In this document: in pieces, positions 36,441 to 47,884 of the stretch
How positions within the stretch are numbered: the stretch's first letter is position 1
How the letters are laid out: each line of letters starts with the position of its first letter
Origin: Misgurnus anguillicaudatus
Taxonomy: Eukaryota > Chordata > Actinopteri > Cypriniformes > Cobitidae
Direction of reading: 5' to 3'
Assembly (NCBI RefSeq): GCF_027580225.2
Contig: NW_027395277.1
Span: 992,001 to 1,056,000 of the forward strand
Length of the DNA: 64,000 nt
The notes under the pieces: generated by a model
Database searches by the model: none
The model's input: only the letters and a program-made list of their open reading frames with translations
Told to the model about the DNA's origin: nothing
Position numbers and translations under genes: made by a program

Positions 36441-37207
36441 TCCTTATATAAATAATTCAATTCGTTTTTAGTGTGCACACACCCTAAGAGACTTGATTTA
36501 AACAAAAAGGACAGTCCAAGATTCATAGAGCCATACAAACATGAGTCAGTCGGCCAAAGGGGACAGCAGTACACAAAACACACACGCAATACACACTCAC
36601 CACATACATTTAACTTAATTTGGTTTTATATAAAATTAATAATACATATAATATAAACTAACTACTAATAGCTACAAGAAAATGGGGCAGATTTCTATAT
36701 AAACCAGCATGTAGTACTTAACATAACTGTTAAATCCACAGTACGCCACGCAACAAAACTAACAAGTGATTCTTCTTCTCATATAAGCTTCCATATACTA
36801 GACTATATATAGATACATTATGTCATCAAATGGTAATACCATAGTACTCTGTGATTCACCTTAAATCAAAATATAATGAGCAGTTAAAAGCACATTAAAA
36901 TCAATGCACCAATCTGATCTCTAGAACACACCATTAAAGAAGGTTATCCAGAACATGTGAACAGAAACACGTGCGTCATGAGTCATGAACACAAGACTTA
37001 GAAATACATGACGTGCCATCAGACCCAGATATGCGTTATGTCATAGCATGTATAAAGCATGAGTGACCTTGATATGTGACATGCATTTATTATGCAGTTA
37101 TACGCACACACACACACACTGCTTTTTTGATTTTGTCATCATTCAAAGCTCAAGGAATCATTTATCAATATATTTCTAAAAACAATCCCATATCCTTCTT
37201 AACCATT

Positions 37208-37210
<3 letters not shown>
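36441..37210. other. Intron 2, no gene seen
   Basis: AT-rich; nothing recognised. Confidence 0.5.

Positions 37211-37280
<70 letters not shown>
37211..37280. repeat. (AC)n then (TA)n microsatellite
   Basis: About 29 AC repeats to 37,269, then five TA repeats abutting the palindrome. Confidence 0.97.
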
Positions 37281-37340
37281 TACTAGCATAATATTATTAT
37301 TTAAATTATATATAATTTAAATAATAATATTATGCTAGTA
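37281..37340. repeat. Perfect 60-bp AT-rich palindrome
   Basis: The 30 bases from TACTAGCATAATATTATTAT onward are followed, with no spacer, by their exact reverse complement ending TATGCTAGTA. Confidence 0.98.
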
Positions 37341-37643
37341 TGTATATGTTTATATAATTTGCATATATGTTGCTTAACATGGAATTTTAAGAAATACAGT
37401 AATTACAGTATTAACATGGTAATATGTCCACAAACTGTTTCACTTTAGTTATACAGTGCAAAAACTCAAATGCATGTAAATGCATATTATTTTTAAAGAT
37501 ATTTTACTGGCACACAAGATAAAATACTGATTAAGATTGCATATAAGCAAATCAAACATTAATTTGTCCACCCATCAACACATAAATAACTACTCTTAGT
37601 AAAGTCACTAAACATTCAAATCACACCACCTGTCTCAGATTTA

Positions 37644-37645
<2 letters not shown>

Positions 37646-37696
<51 letters not shown>
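37646..37696. repeat. (AC)n microsatellite
   Basis: About 25 uninterrupted AC repeats. Confidence 0.97.
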
Positions 37697-37701
<5 letters not shown>

Positions 37702-38024
37702 GTGTACTTACACGCTGCAGTTTCTGGGTAAGAAGTTGCTGCTTTTGACATTCAAGAATAAGCTATCAAAGAAAACTCATCTATCATTCAGCTGTATCAT
37801 GAAATTTTCAAGCGTGAGACAAAATAAAGGGGAGAGGGCTGGATGAGGCGGGGTCTTAAACAGAAGTCAGGGAAAAAGTGAGACACAAGACCATAGGGCT
37901 GATGATGAAGAGAGGAGAGAGAGGAGAAAGCTATGTAGCTCAAAAGAGACGTGAGCAACAACCATTCATATGGGTCCATATTGAAAACGAGCTGCTATTG
38001 GTGGTGTGTGACAAGAAACGTGCA

Positions 38025-38135
<111 letters not shown>

Positions 38136-38222
38136 TGCATTCAGTAGCATGACTCTGAGCAAAGATACTCAAACACACACACTGCTACAGGCAAAGACAT
38201 CAGAAAAAACATCAGTCGCACA

Positions 38223-38224
<2 letters not shown>

Positions 38225-38266
<42 letters not shown>
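38225..38266. repeat. (CT)n microsatellite
   Basis: About 21 CT repeats, complementary to the AG tract 92 bp to the left. Confidence 0.97.
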
Positions 38267-38269
<3 letters not shown>

Positions 38270-38441
38270 CCCTTCTATCTATGGCTGGAGCAGCGCTCTG
38301 ATGTGAATTTCTGTCCTTCAAACTCTCTTATAAAGTTTTGCTTTATACACAATATTCAGTAATATATTCAATACACTAATCAACATATGAATTTAGTTGC
38401 AAAAGATGCATAACTACTTTACTATAGTCAATGCACCTTTA

Positions 38442-38748
38442 GGGGCGTGTACACCAAAGCGTTTAAACGCCGGGCAGATGCCAACTGTGGGCACTTGCCA
38501 GCATTTTTTCAGCAAAGCGCTTTGATTGATGCTTTTGTTTTGTTCATTAGTCGTTGTACCATGTGCCGGTTGGTTGTTGTGGTTGTCCCTCCCCTCATCC
38601 ACTGTGATTGGATAGCTGAGTAAAATGTTGTTTCAACTCTGGGCGCTCAGCGCGGAAAAAAACGCCAGCTGCTAGCATTTTTAAAAAGCAAGGCGCTGCC
38701 ATTAGAAACAATTAAAAACATAGGCCAGCTGCAGGCGTGAACGCGCCC
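38442..38748. mobile_element. PIF/Harbinger-like MITE with TTA duplication
   Basis: Ends GGGGCGTGTACACCAAAGCG and GGCGTGAACGCGCCC, flanked by TTA (38,439-38,441 and 38,749-38,751). The right TTA is part of the TTAA of the next element, so the two abut. Confidence 0.7.
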
Positions 38749-40317
38749 TTAACTCTTTCACTGCTATTGACGAGTTATCTCGTCAATTAAAGGGGACATA
38801 TCATGAAAATCTGACTTTTTCCATGTTTAAGTGCTATAATTGGGTACCCAGTGCTTCAATCTAGAAAATGTGAAAAACCCAGTAACTTTGTTTTGATAAA
38901 CCATTCTCTACAAGCATATGAAAAAATAGGCCATTGAAATTTGGCTCCCCTTGTGATGTCAGAAGGGGATAATACCGCCCCTTAACCCTGTAAAGCCCTC
39001 GGTTGTAATATTAAAACATCAGTTTAAGGTCTAATAAAATATACCTGTACATGTTTTTCTCTTTAAAACCATATTTACACAACTAAAAAGTCTGATTGTT
39101 TTAACCCTACAATGATTTAGATTGGTAGACTTTGTAATGTACAATGACTAATATATATTTTTTCGTGATAAGTTATGTGTCTAGATCAGCTGAATGTTTT
39201 GATTAATTTAAGATAAAATATGAATGTTTTGATTATAAGATTTTAAGCTTATGATGTCAATGTTGTAATGTTACAACATTAAGTAGCAAAATTGACCTGC
39301 GCACCTTGCACATTACATGATTTAGCTGTACTTCTAAACTGTTAAAAATCTACCTTTTTAATCATTTTTTGGTAGCAACAAAATATGATATTGATTTTTA
39401 ATGTCTCTGATACTATTTTGAGTTGTAATAAAAGTTTTAATGTTATTAAATATGTTTTTAGAAAATGAATTATTTATTTAAGAATTTGAAAGTATTTATG
39501 TAGCAATATTTGAAACTATCTGTATCTTATTATTTATAAAATATACTTAGCTGGCCCTGGTGTCTGGACTTTGTTTGCACAAATATCTGTTTTCTGCATA
39601 AGGGCCAGGTAATAATGTTCTGTAATGTGGGGTGGGGGGTACTGGTGCTATTAGCATTATAAAAAGAGGACAGTAAGCTCACTATCCAACCACGGCACTG
39701 CAATATAGTGCAGAGATCAGCTCATTTGCATTTAACAGGACACACTCAAAATGCCACATTTTTGCTCACACCTCAAAGTGGCAATTTTAACATGCTATAA
39801 TAAATGATCTATATGATATTTTGAGCTAAAACTTCAAATATGTACGCTGGGGACACCAAAGATTTATTTCACATCTTAAAAAACCTTGTGAAATGTCCCC
39901 TTTAAGAGAAAACGCTTCCCTACCAATGACAAGTTTTTACAGTAATCTTTAATTCAATTATTATCCACTAGGTGGCGCTCTTAACCAATTCACACATCAA
40001 CTAATTCAACAACATTATGCTTTGATCATTATTCTGAATCTGATCTCTAATAAAAGTCCTTTACAAAAATGCAATTATCTCAACTTTTTGCTCGAAATTT
40101 TGTCTTTTTGAAGACACCTACCCATATTTGAGAAGTGATAAAAAGAGAACAAATGAAGGTTATTTGTTGTTATTTAAAAGCAGAAGATCTGTTCTTTCAT
40201 TTGATATATTGTATGTTTATACATTTAAAGAAGGTGACATTAAACTTTTGTGAAAATCATAAAAATGCTGATGCTGTCTGGCAACTTTTTGAAAAACGCT
40301 GGCGAGGAAAGAGTTAA
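38749..40317. mobile_element. TTAA MITE (CTCTTTC family) with nested insertions
   Basis: Ends TTAACTCTTTCACTGC and GGCGAGGAAAGAGTTAA. It is split after 38,790 by the element at 38,791-39,901 and resumes at AAGAGAAAACGCTTCCC. Confidence 0.85.
38791..39901. mobile_element. TTAA element (AGGGGACATATCATG family), nested
   Basis: Ends AGGGGACATATCATG and TTGTGAAATGTCCCCT, with TTAA on both sides (38,787-38,790 and 39,902-39,905). About 690 bp from 38,986 to 39,675, starting CCCTGTAAAGCCCTC, looks like a further insertion of unidentified type. Confidence 0.8.
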
Positions 40318-42666
40318 TCTTCTCTCCGTCATACTCTTGCATTTTCGGTTTGCTTTTAAAGTTCTCTCGAAATTTGCATGTACATTAGCTCATGATAAAC
40401 AAAGAAAATCACATCAGAGTCTATTCTTGAAACACACAGACTTTAGTAATATGCCGAGCTGCACAGATTTTCAGTGAACAGCAGCACCTGCGCACAGAGA
40501 TCCAAACTAAAGTCAATCGAGTGTAACTGAGACCGGCTCAGCGTACCAGCTGTCACATGAGCTCCGGCACTTCTGCTGTGTCTTTTCATCGTAGTTAACA
40601 CATTTCTCTTATAAAAATAATTGCATTTCCGTGGTTGAAATGTTAAGACCTTGCAAAAAAAAAAAACAAGTGCGAAAAGAAATATAAGAAATGTGGTTTT
40701 TGGAACATCGTGTTCTGATGTCTTTGCTTGTATTGATCTTTCCTTTGTCAACCTTCTGTCAAGACTTTCACTGATTTAATATCAGGCTACTATTATTTGA
40801 TAGTATGCTCTACTCTCACAGGCATCACAGATAGCATGCAAAATGACAGAGCCCAGCTAGTAGGAAGATTATTAAGTCCTTCTTAATAATCCCTCTCACC
40901 ATTCATTGCTAAAAAAACAGCCTGGAGAAACTGCTCGGTTATATGAATTACAAAAAAGTGCCGTACGGACACCTCAGGACAGGGTGTAATTATCATAGCA
41001 GTGCACACGCACAGAATCTTTATTAAGTATTTAATACCAATCCGCTTGACCTCACGACGTCCAGTCATTACGCAGGGGAACTGACTCAGAGCATTACTAG
41101 CGGCATTCGAAACGTTTGCACATATTTTCGAATGAAACGAGATGTGCATTGAGAAGCGATTTAATTGATTAGAAATCGTCTGAGTGTGAAAAGCTCATGA
41201 CAGGTGGTACAAAGCTACAAAAAAATAACATCTGCAAGTCATCCGAGAGGCAGAGCAAACTATTTCATGAAAGATCATAAAAATGTTTTCTTTGGAGTAA
41301 CACGCACCGATGAATCGTGCACAATAAGACGAGGAACGTGTATTAACTGAATAGAGCTGATTTAAAAAAAATTATGCTGAATTTAAATGAGCAATTGATT
41401 CAGAGCTGAAACGAAATGCCTGATGAACAGTTTTCTTTCCTTTACCGATGCTTCCTGTTTTAATGAAGGGCTCTTTATAAACCACAAAACATTTCGATTT
41501 TAAATCCATTCATATCACGTACTTAATAAAAAAACTTTACAGCTTACATTGTGCGTGTCAATGATTTAACACATGCAGATATGATTATGTACTGTCAACG
41601 ACAACAAGGACAGATGAAAGGATAGGAGTATCTCTTTAACAACTCAATAGTTTCTCCAAAGCAAATGGATTTGTGAGGTCTCATTAAGGAAGACATCTGA
41701 GACCTACATTAAAAAAAGAAACACGACATTACCCTGTACTCGGGCTATTAGCAAGCAATATCTGAGCAATAAAGTGTTCCTTTCGAAATGGCTTGCAGGC
41801 GGAAAAAGGAATACAAAGTTGTGATACTGTAAATATCAAAAAAGCAAGATAAAATATACATGAAACATCAGAATATTTGGTATCCCTGTCGTCCTGTTTG
41901 TCCTTGGATGAGCGGAGGATGATATATCTATATCTCATACTGTCTCAATGATCTTAGTCCGTCTGAAAGGCCTGTCTGGGGAGAAGATGCAACCCAATTC
42001 CTCAACACGAGCAGAAATCTCATCCACCCAGCAGACCTACACATACTATCCCTCTTATTATTTCATATTCCCATCAATACCCTTTCTTCACCTTATGAAG
42101 GTCAAAGGTCGGGTGTACTGATAAACAGGGTCGGCTCACAGTCTTGCCCCTAGTGGCCCTACATGAAACAACAAGCAGCAAGTTCCTAGTATGATGTCAG
42201 GAGAGAAGGTCAACCAATCTCTTAAACTTTCTCCCCGTTTTTGACCTCCAGAGGTTTAGTAGATCGAAAAATATAACTCCTTATGTGAGAAGGATGGTTA
42301 AGTTTTAATTCAGTGAAATGTAATAAATATAAAACTTAACTCATAATTCTCATTCACTTCTATTATCCACAAGCTTCTGTCGATGAGTGACTTTAAATTG
42401 GGCTCAATCCGATTTTATTGCTTTATTGACCTCAGAACTGACTGCCTTTGCCCACAACAGATGCAGGGATGACATATTTTTATAAGCAAAACCCGAAAGC
42501 AAGTTTGCATTTTAGCACTTTGTCCCGAAGTCAATTTTTTTGGGTTACACACCCTAAATAAAATCTTGGGTTACAATAAGCCCAAGAAATTTTCATGTTT
42601 TATTTTACGACATAAAACACACCAGTAATACCCGCACTTGTGACTTTTTATAGCTTTAATGTGTCT
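40318..42666. other. Intron 2, no gene seen
   Basis: Largely unique. The stretch 40,800-41,500 is repeat-free and may include conserved non-coding DNA. No exon fitting syt7 was found. Confidence 0.4.
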
Positions 42667-43510
42667 TTAACTCTTTCCTCGCCACTGACAAGTTGACTCA
42701 TCAATAAAGAGAAAACGCTTCCCTGCCAATGAGGAATTTTTCCGGCAATCCGTATTTTCCGCTATTATCCACCAGGTAGCACTCTTACCCAAATTATAAA
42801 ACCCGGAAGCAACCCCTTACCATGGGTTCACACCAGCCGCGTTTGAGGTGTCAAATTCGCGTCTACCGCGTCTAGTTTGCTGCTTAAACATTTTGAGTTA
42901 ACGTGCTTCATTCACACGTGAAAGACGCGCGTGAAATTCTAGTTATCGAGAAATTCACGTGGAAATTTGTGTCATGGGAGGGGCTTCTGCGACTCTTCTG
43001 CGCTTGCTTTCTGTAATCTCGTCACTACTAGAGCAAGCTTCTGATTGGTTAATGTGGCGCGCTTCTCCGCCAAAGTTCACATTTTTCAACTCGCTAAACG
43101 GCTCATTCGCGCTGCGAGACCTCCAGACACGCGTCAACGCGTCTTTACATTAACTTAACATTGAAATCACTCGCGCTTGACGCCTCTACCGCGGCTGGTC
43201 TGAACGTAGCATTAGGGCAAAAAATTCAAACTCCATGTATGTTTTGAGAATCGCTCCGAATCTGATCTCTGTCACAATACAAACACGCAATTAGCTATGT
43301 TTTTGCTCAAATTTTTTTATTTTTGAAGAACCCTGCCCATATTTGAGAGGTGATAAAAAGAGAATAAGTTTTGTTCTTAATGTTCTTTCATTTGATATAT
43401 TGTATGTTTACATATTTAAAAAAGAATATTTTCGGAAAGGCATTAAACTTTTTGAAAGTCATAAAAAATGCTGCAACTTTTTTACGAAACGCTGGCGGGG
43501 AAAGAGTTAA
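42667..43510. mobile_element. TTAA MITE (CTCTTTC family), interrupted
   Basis: Ends TTAACTCTTTCCTCGCC and GGCGGGGAAAGAGTTAA. It is interrupted by the element at about 42,826-43,213. Confidence 0.85.
42826..43213. mobile_element. MITE with TTCACACCAGCCGCG ends
   Basis: Left GGTTCACACCAGCCGCG, right CGCGGCTGGTCTGAAC. A second copy is at 49.8-50.2 kb. GC-rich and non-coding. Confidence 0.75.
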
Positions 43511-44420
43511 AAGGGCTTTTTGGGGACTGTAAACGTCATCACGCATTAAGATCTTGAAAACGATGCAACATGGGCACAATTCCCAACAAAGATTCATCCA
43601 CAGAGTATTTCCTTATCAGGGAACATGTTAATAAATGTGTTTAATAAAGTTTAAAAGCTGTCGAAAGCTTTTGGGTGAAAAAGTTGATGTCGAGAGTAGG
43701 GATGGGACAATTACCGGTTTCACGATTAACCACAATAAAATGTCCTGACGGTTAGTATTATCGTTTAAAATGTAATTATCATTACAACCATGTTTGATTA
43801 GCGTGATTTTGAAAACTTGCGGTAAATCCTGTCCAGCCAGAATCAGATTGACGCAGGCGTACACATGAAACATAGTTTTTTTTGCACAAGAAGGCATTTA
43901 AGGGATAATGTATTGTATTAATTCACGGTAAACTTATTAGACAGATTTATTTTATTTTTTTCAGGGACATGAAATATTAAATTGTGATTTTCAAAAATAA
44001 AACTTGTTCAAATGTTTTCAGTGTGTGTATCAGTCCTTTTTGAACATTTCCATCTCATTTTAACAAAACCATGATAATATTGATAACCGTGATAACTTTG
44101 GTCACTTTAATCATGATATGAAATTTTCATACCATCCCATCCCTAGTCGAGAGTCCGAGAGTACTTTGTCGAAGCCTGAAAAATTAGCTTTATATTTTTA
44201 GTGAATGCATTTAGACTTCAAAATTCATAAAAGTTCATCTGTAAAGATTATCTTGTCAGACAAAAGGTGCAAACTAAATAAATTTTTCTTAAACACAAAA
44301 TGTATTTTTTGTGATAATCCAAATCTTCGAAAAAATGAATGGGCTTTTTGGCGAGGGAACCAATGCCCCGCTAACTTCCGGGTTGGCCTACAAAAATACG
44401 TCATCCCTGCACTGCATAGG
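43511..44420. repeat. Interspersed repeat, interrupted by a hAT-like MITE
   Basis: Matches pieces at 20.6-23.5 kb and an unbroken inverted copy at 62,765-63,415 (ACAATTCCCAACAAAGATTC, TGCATTTAGACTTCAAAATT). Confidence 0.7.
43697..44145. mobile_element. hAT-like MITE with 8-bp TSD
   Basis: Ends TAGGGATGGGAC and CATCCCATCCCTA, flanked by GTCGAGAG on both sides (43,689-43,696 and 44,146-44,153). The uninterrupted copy at 63.1 kb has a single GTCGAGAG-type site, confirming the duplication. Confidence 0.92.
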
Positions 44421-45259
44421 GTCAAAACATCTTTATTTATTAATACACACATAAACAAGTATGTATATATTACTATAGTGATTTCCCATGGTCTCTGCTT
44501 CATTCCAGTTTGCAGACAATTTCTCATCATAAATGTTGATCTGTCCATGTTCAAAGAGTTAAACGATAACTATGTCATTGTGATGAAACACATCCTGACT
44601 ACGACACACCCCTTTAAGCCATTGTTCCTGGCTTTTGTTTATACAGGGTGTGTCTGGCACAAAACCCAGGAATGTTACTAGGTCCCCATCCCGGAAACGA
44701 TCCCAGGAACAATTCCGGGGCGCGTTTGCATCACACAGAAGACACTCTGGCAATTTTATGACAATTTTCTGGGATCAGTGCGTTGTGTGAGAGGTTTAAG
44801 TTTAAAGATCCCTCACAGTTTCTCTGTTGGAGGAAAGCTGATTGAATATCAATATTCAATATCAATACAGAGCAGGAATGTAAACATTACACTGCGGGTA
44901 CCATGTGTTTGTATAGTAAAATTAGAGAGTGGCTTTTTTTACATTGAAACCTTTCAAGGTCACTCAAGGTCTTTCCAATCACAGCTGCCATTTATGCATG
45001 TGCTCAGGGATTGTGATGTTAAAATAACAGGTCATTATTTTTTAACTGAGACATGTTACTTCAAATGTTGAATGCAAAACCTACATCAAGTTGTGGCTCT
45101 GGGGTTGCTAAGATGCTCATAATGGTTTGCATGTTGCTATGAGGCTACAGTGCTTTGTTCGGTTGTATGCAGGTTGCAATGGGGTTGCAAAGGTGCTCTG
45201 AGTGGTTGTTTGCGTGTTGCTGTTTGGTTGTTTCGTTTTAGTGTTTGTGTGAAACTCAC
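44421..45259. other. Intron 2 downstream of exon 2
   Basis: A degenerate GGTTGC/GTTGCTA repeat covers about 45,090-45,235, close to the exon 2 donor. The rest is unremarkable. Confidence 0.5.
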
Positions 45260-45363
45260 CAGTTTACGTTGACACCATCCGCAGACGCCGCAGAGAGCCA
45301 CTAGCCAAACGCCACACACCGTCACAGCCAACGACACCAGCAGCACCGTCAATGAGATCGAGC
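45260..45363 (-). CDS. syt7: syt7 exon 2, transmembrane segment and cysteine cluster
   Basis: Minus-strand exon between acceptor GTTACAG and donor CTG|GTGAGT. It encodes 34 whole codons after a 2-nt remainder. The hydrophobic run VLLVSLAVTVCGVWLVALCG is followed by VCGWCQRKL; mammalian SYT7 has the same-length segment beginning VLLVS and ending CHWCQRKL, a near match at both ends. This segment anchors the protein in the vesicle or lysosome membrane. The cysteines at the cytoplasmic edge correspond to those palmitoylated in SYT7. The exon starts in phase 1 and ends in phase 0. A degenerate GTTGC-rich repeat lies about 20 bp downstream in the intron, and the acceptor is preceded by a TG-rich stretch. 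Confidence 0.93.
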
Positions 45364-46121
45364 CTGTAACACACACACAAACACACACACACACGGGGTT
45401 AATATCCGTCTGAAGGGGAGCAATCTGACATTTACTCTCAGAGTTTATGAAGTTCTCAAGACGAATCAATATTTCTCACGATGGGGGAATAAATGTGACC
45501 GGAGAACAAATGAGAAAAGGCAGAAAAAAGATAAAAAGATGTTTAAGAAATGAAAGAAGGAGAGGGAGAGAAATACAGAACAAGGTAGTAAAAAGGAAAA
45601 GAGAGAGAAAGTGAAAGTTCTGCTGAAAATACTAAACTTTAGATTTAATGCTTCTTTCGTAAAAGTTACCAGCATGTGCAAATACTCGCAAAAAAATCTG
45701 AAATGAAAAATTATAAGTTGTTTTGGAATATTGTGGTATTTTTTACAAATGACTTATCTGTGAGCTTCATTATTTTATAAAAAAATCATATGCATAATAT
45801 TTACTCAAAAAAGCAAACCCCCCCCCCCCCTCTTTGAAACAATCGCTCTTTACTTCCGGTCATATGGTATGACACATGGGCGAGGTCCGGGAAACAACCC
45901 AACTTTAAACTATCCAATCAGTTCTCGATGGATGAATTCAAGTCCAGCCCTACCTTTATTCATTTCATAAGCCGGGGAAAATAAGACAATCGCTACTTCC
46001 GTTTCATGGCGACTTTAACTATAAACATGTCAACAGTTTAACTAAGATTGCTACCATTTCTAGTCAGTAAAATCAGAACCTGGCTGTACAGTGCCCCCTG
46101 TGGCCATGCATTAAAATCATC
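45364..46121. other. Intron 1 upstream of exon 2
   Basis: GT-rich (minus strand) stretch at 45,369-45,395 near the acceptor; purine-rich 45,500-45,620; a C11 run at 45,819-45,830. No gene. Confidence 0.5.
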
Positions 46122-46125
46122 TTAA

Positions 46126-47880
46126 AGGAAAACACCACCGTTTTCAATATTTTACTATGTTCTTACCTCAACTTAGATGAATTAATTAGGGCGGTCAAAA
46201 TTAACGCGTTAATAACGCGTTAACGCAAATTCATTTTAACGCCACTAATTTTATTAACGGAGATTAACGCAACGCGCAATTTCTGTTTGACCCTTGGTCC
46301 AGCCCATAGTTGAATGAACAGAGACGCAGACAAATGTGACTCTCTCTAAATGAGTAAAAGGTTTTCATAGAAATAAGAACATTAAGCAAATCGTCTACCA
46401 AATCCAATGCTTTAAATGCTCGTTGGACATCTGATACGATCTTTATTTATACGTCTGAGAGGTGTAACGTTACCGTCCTCCGGCTAATGCTTAATCTAAT
46501 ACAAAGATGCGTCTCAATTCATTTTGGTTTCGCTTTTATGCATGACTTAGAAAATAGACTGCAGGACTTGCTTGATGTTAAAAGAGACATTAAGAGAGAT
46601 AAAGTTCGGTACCTGATTAATGTTAAAGAGTTATTAAGAGCGAGAAGACTCAAAAGCGATCCCCTCACGCTGACTGACTGATATCTGAAGCACGTGCACA
46701 CAGACGCGCGAGTGCGCGACCCGGATATATAGACATCTACACAAAATTACAGTTTTACAAATATCTGTTTTGATAAGAATTCACGCAGGTAGGCTCTATA
46801 ATCTGTTATGTTTTAAGTAAATGTTTGGTTAACTGTTGGGTAAAACTATCTGATGTGTAACATTATATTAGATCACTTAGATTTTAAGCAGTCTGTCTCA
46901 ATGTCAATCAAACAAAAGGAAAAAAAGTTGAACATACATTGATGATGTTTTTGCTTTGTGTGTGCTAAATCTATTAGTTTTACCAGTGATTTTAAGGTAT
47001 TGATGTGGTAATATAATGTATGGATGTGGAAATGTTTGTGGTAATTTGACTCTTTCAACTTCAAACACGTGTAGTTCTGTCATATTTTGTTATATTTCAA
47101 CAAATCATGCATTGTTCTATGTTTTAATAGAGAATGTCAAAATATGAACAACTATTTTTTAAAAATTTGCTAATTCCGACTCAACTTGCCAGCACAGGTC
47201 ACAAATGATGCAGCAGCAAACAAAAATGGAGAAAGAAAAATCTTCTGAAAGGAAAATTCATATACAAAACAATGGCTGGTGATTCTGTTAAAATGTAAAC
47301 AGGCTGTTGTTAACATACATTTGCATAAAGCATCTATATATGTATATATGATTAGAATATTAAAAACCTGAAAAGTGTTAAATTAGGGTAAATTTAGAAT
47401 GGATAAAAATGTGCGATTAATTTGCGATTAATCGCAGTTAACTCATGAAATCATGCGATTAATCTAGATTAATTTTTTTAATCTATTGACAGCCCTAGAA
47501 TTAATACATACCTATCTTTGTTCAATGCTTGCACTTTTAATCTTTGTACAGCGCTTCGTGAATGTGTTAGCATTTAGCCTAGCCCCATTCATTCCTATGG
47601 CTCCAAACAAAAGTTTTATTTTGTGCCACCATACTTACTCGTGTAACTACTCATGTAATAGTCTTTAAACAGGGAAAACATGGAAGTGTTTGGTGGCTTC
47701 TAAATTCATCCCTGTTTGGATCCTCAGGAATGAATGGGGCTAGGCTAAATGCTAACACATTCACGAGGCACTGTGCAAAGATTAAAAGTGCACGCATTGA
47801 AAAAAAAGGTAGGTATGTATTAATTCGTCTAAGTTGAGGTAAGAACAGAGTAAAATATTGAAAAACGGTGGTGTTTTCCT
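46126..47880. mobile_element. TTAA-flanked long inverted-repeat element, interrupted
   Basis: Ends AGGAAAACACCACCG and CGGTGGTGTTTTCCT, with TTAA at 46,122-46,125 and 47,881-47,884. The arms continue inward over 150 bp (TACCTCAACTTAGA; TCTAAGTTGAGGTA). It is split by the hAT-like element. Confidence 0.88.
46187..47497. mobile_element. hAT-like element with 8-bp TSD
   Basis: Starts TAGGGCGGTCAAAATTAACG and ends TTGACAGCCCTA, flanked by GAATTAAT on both sides. No transposase frame was recognised in its 1.3 kb. Confidence 0.88.
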
Positions 47881-47884
47881 TTAA

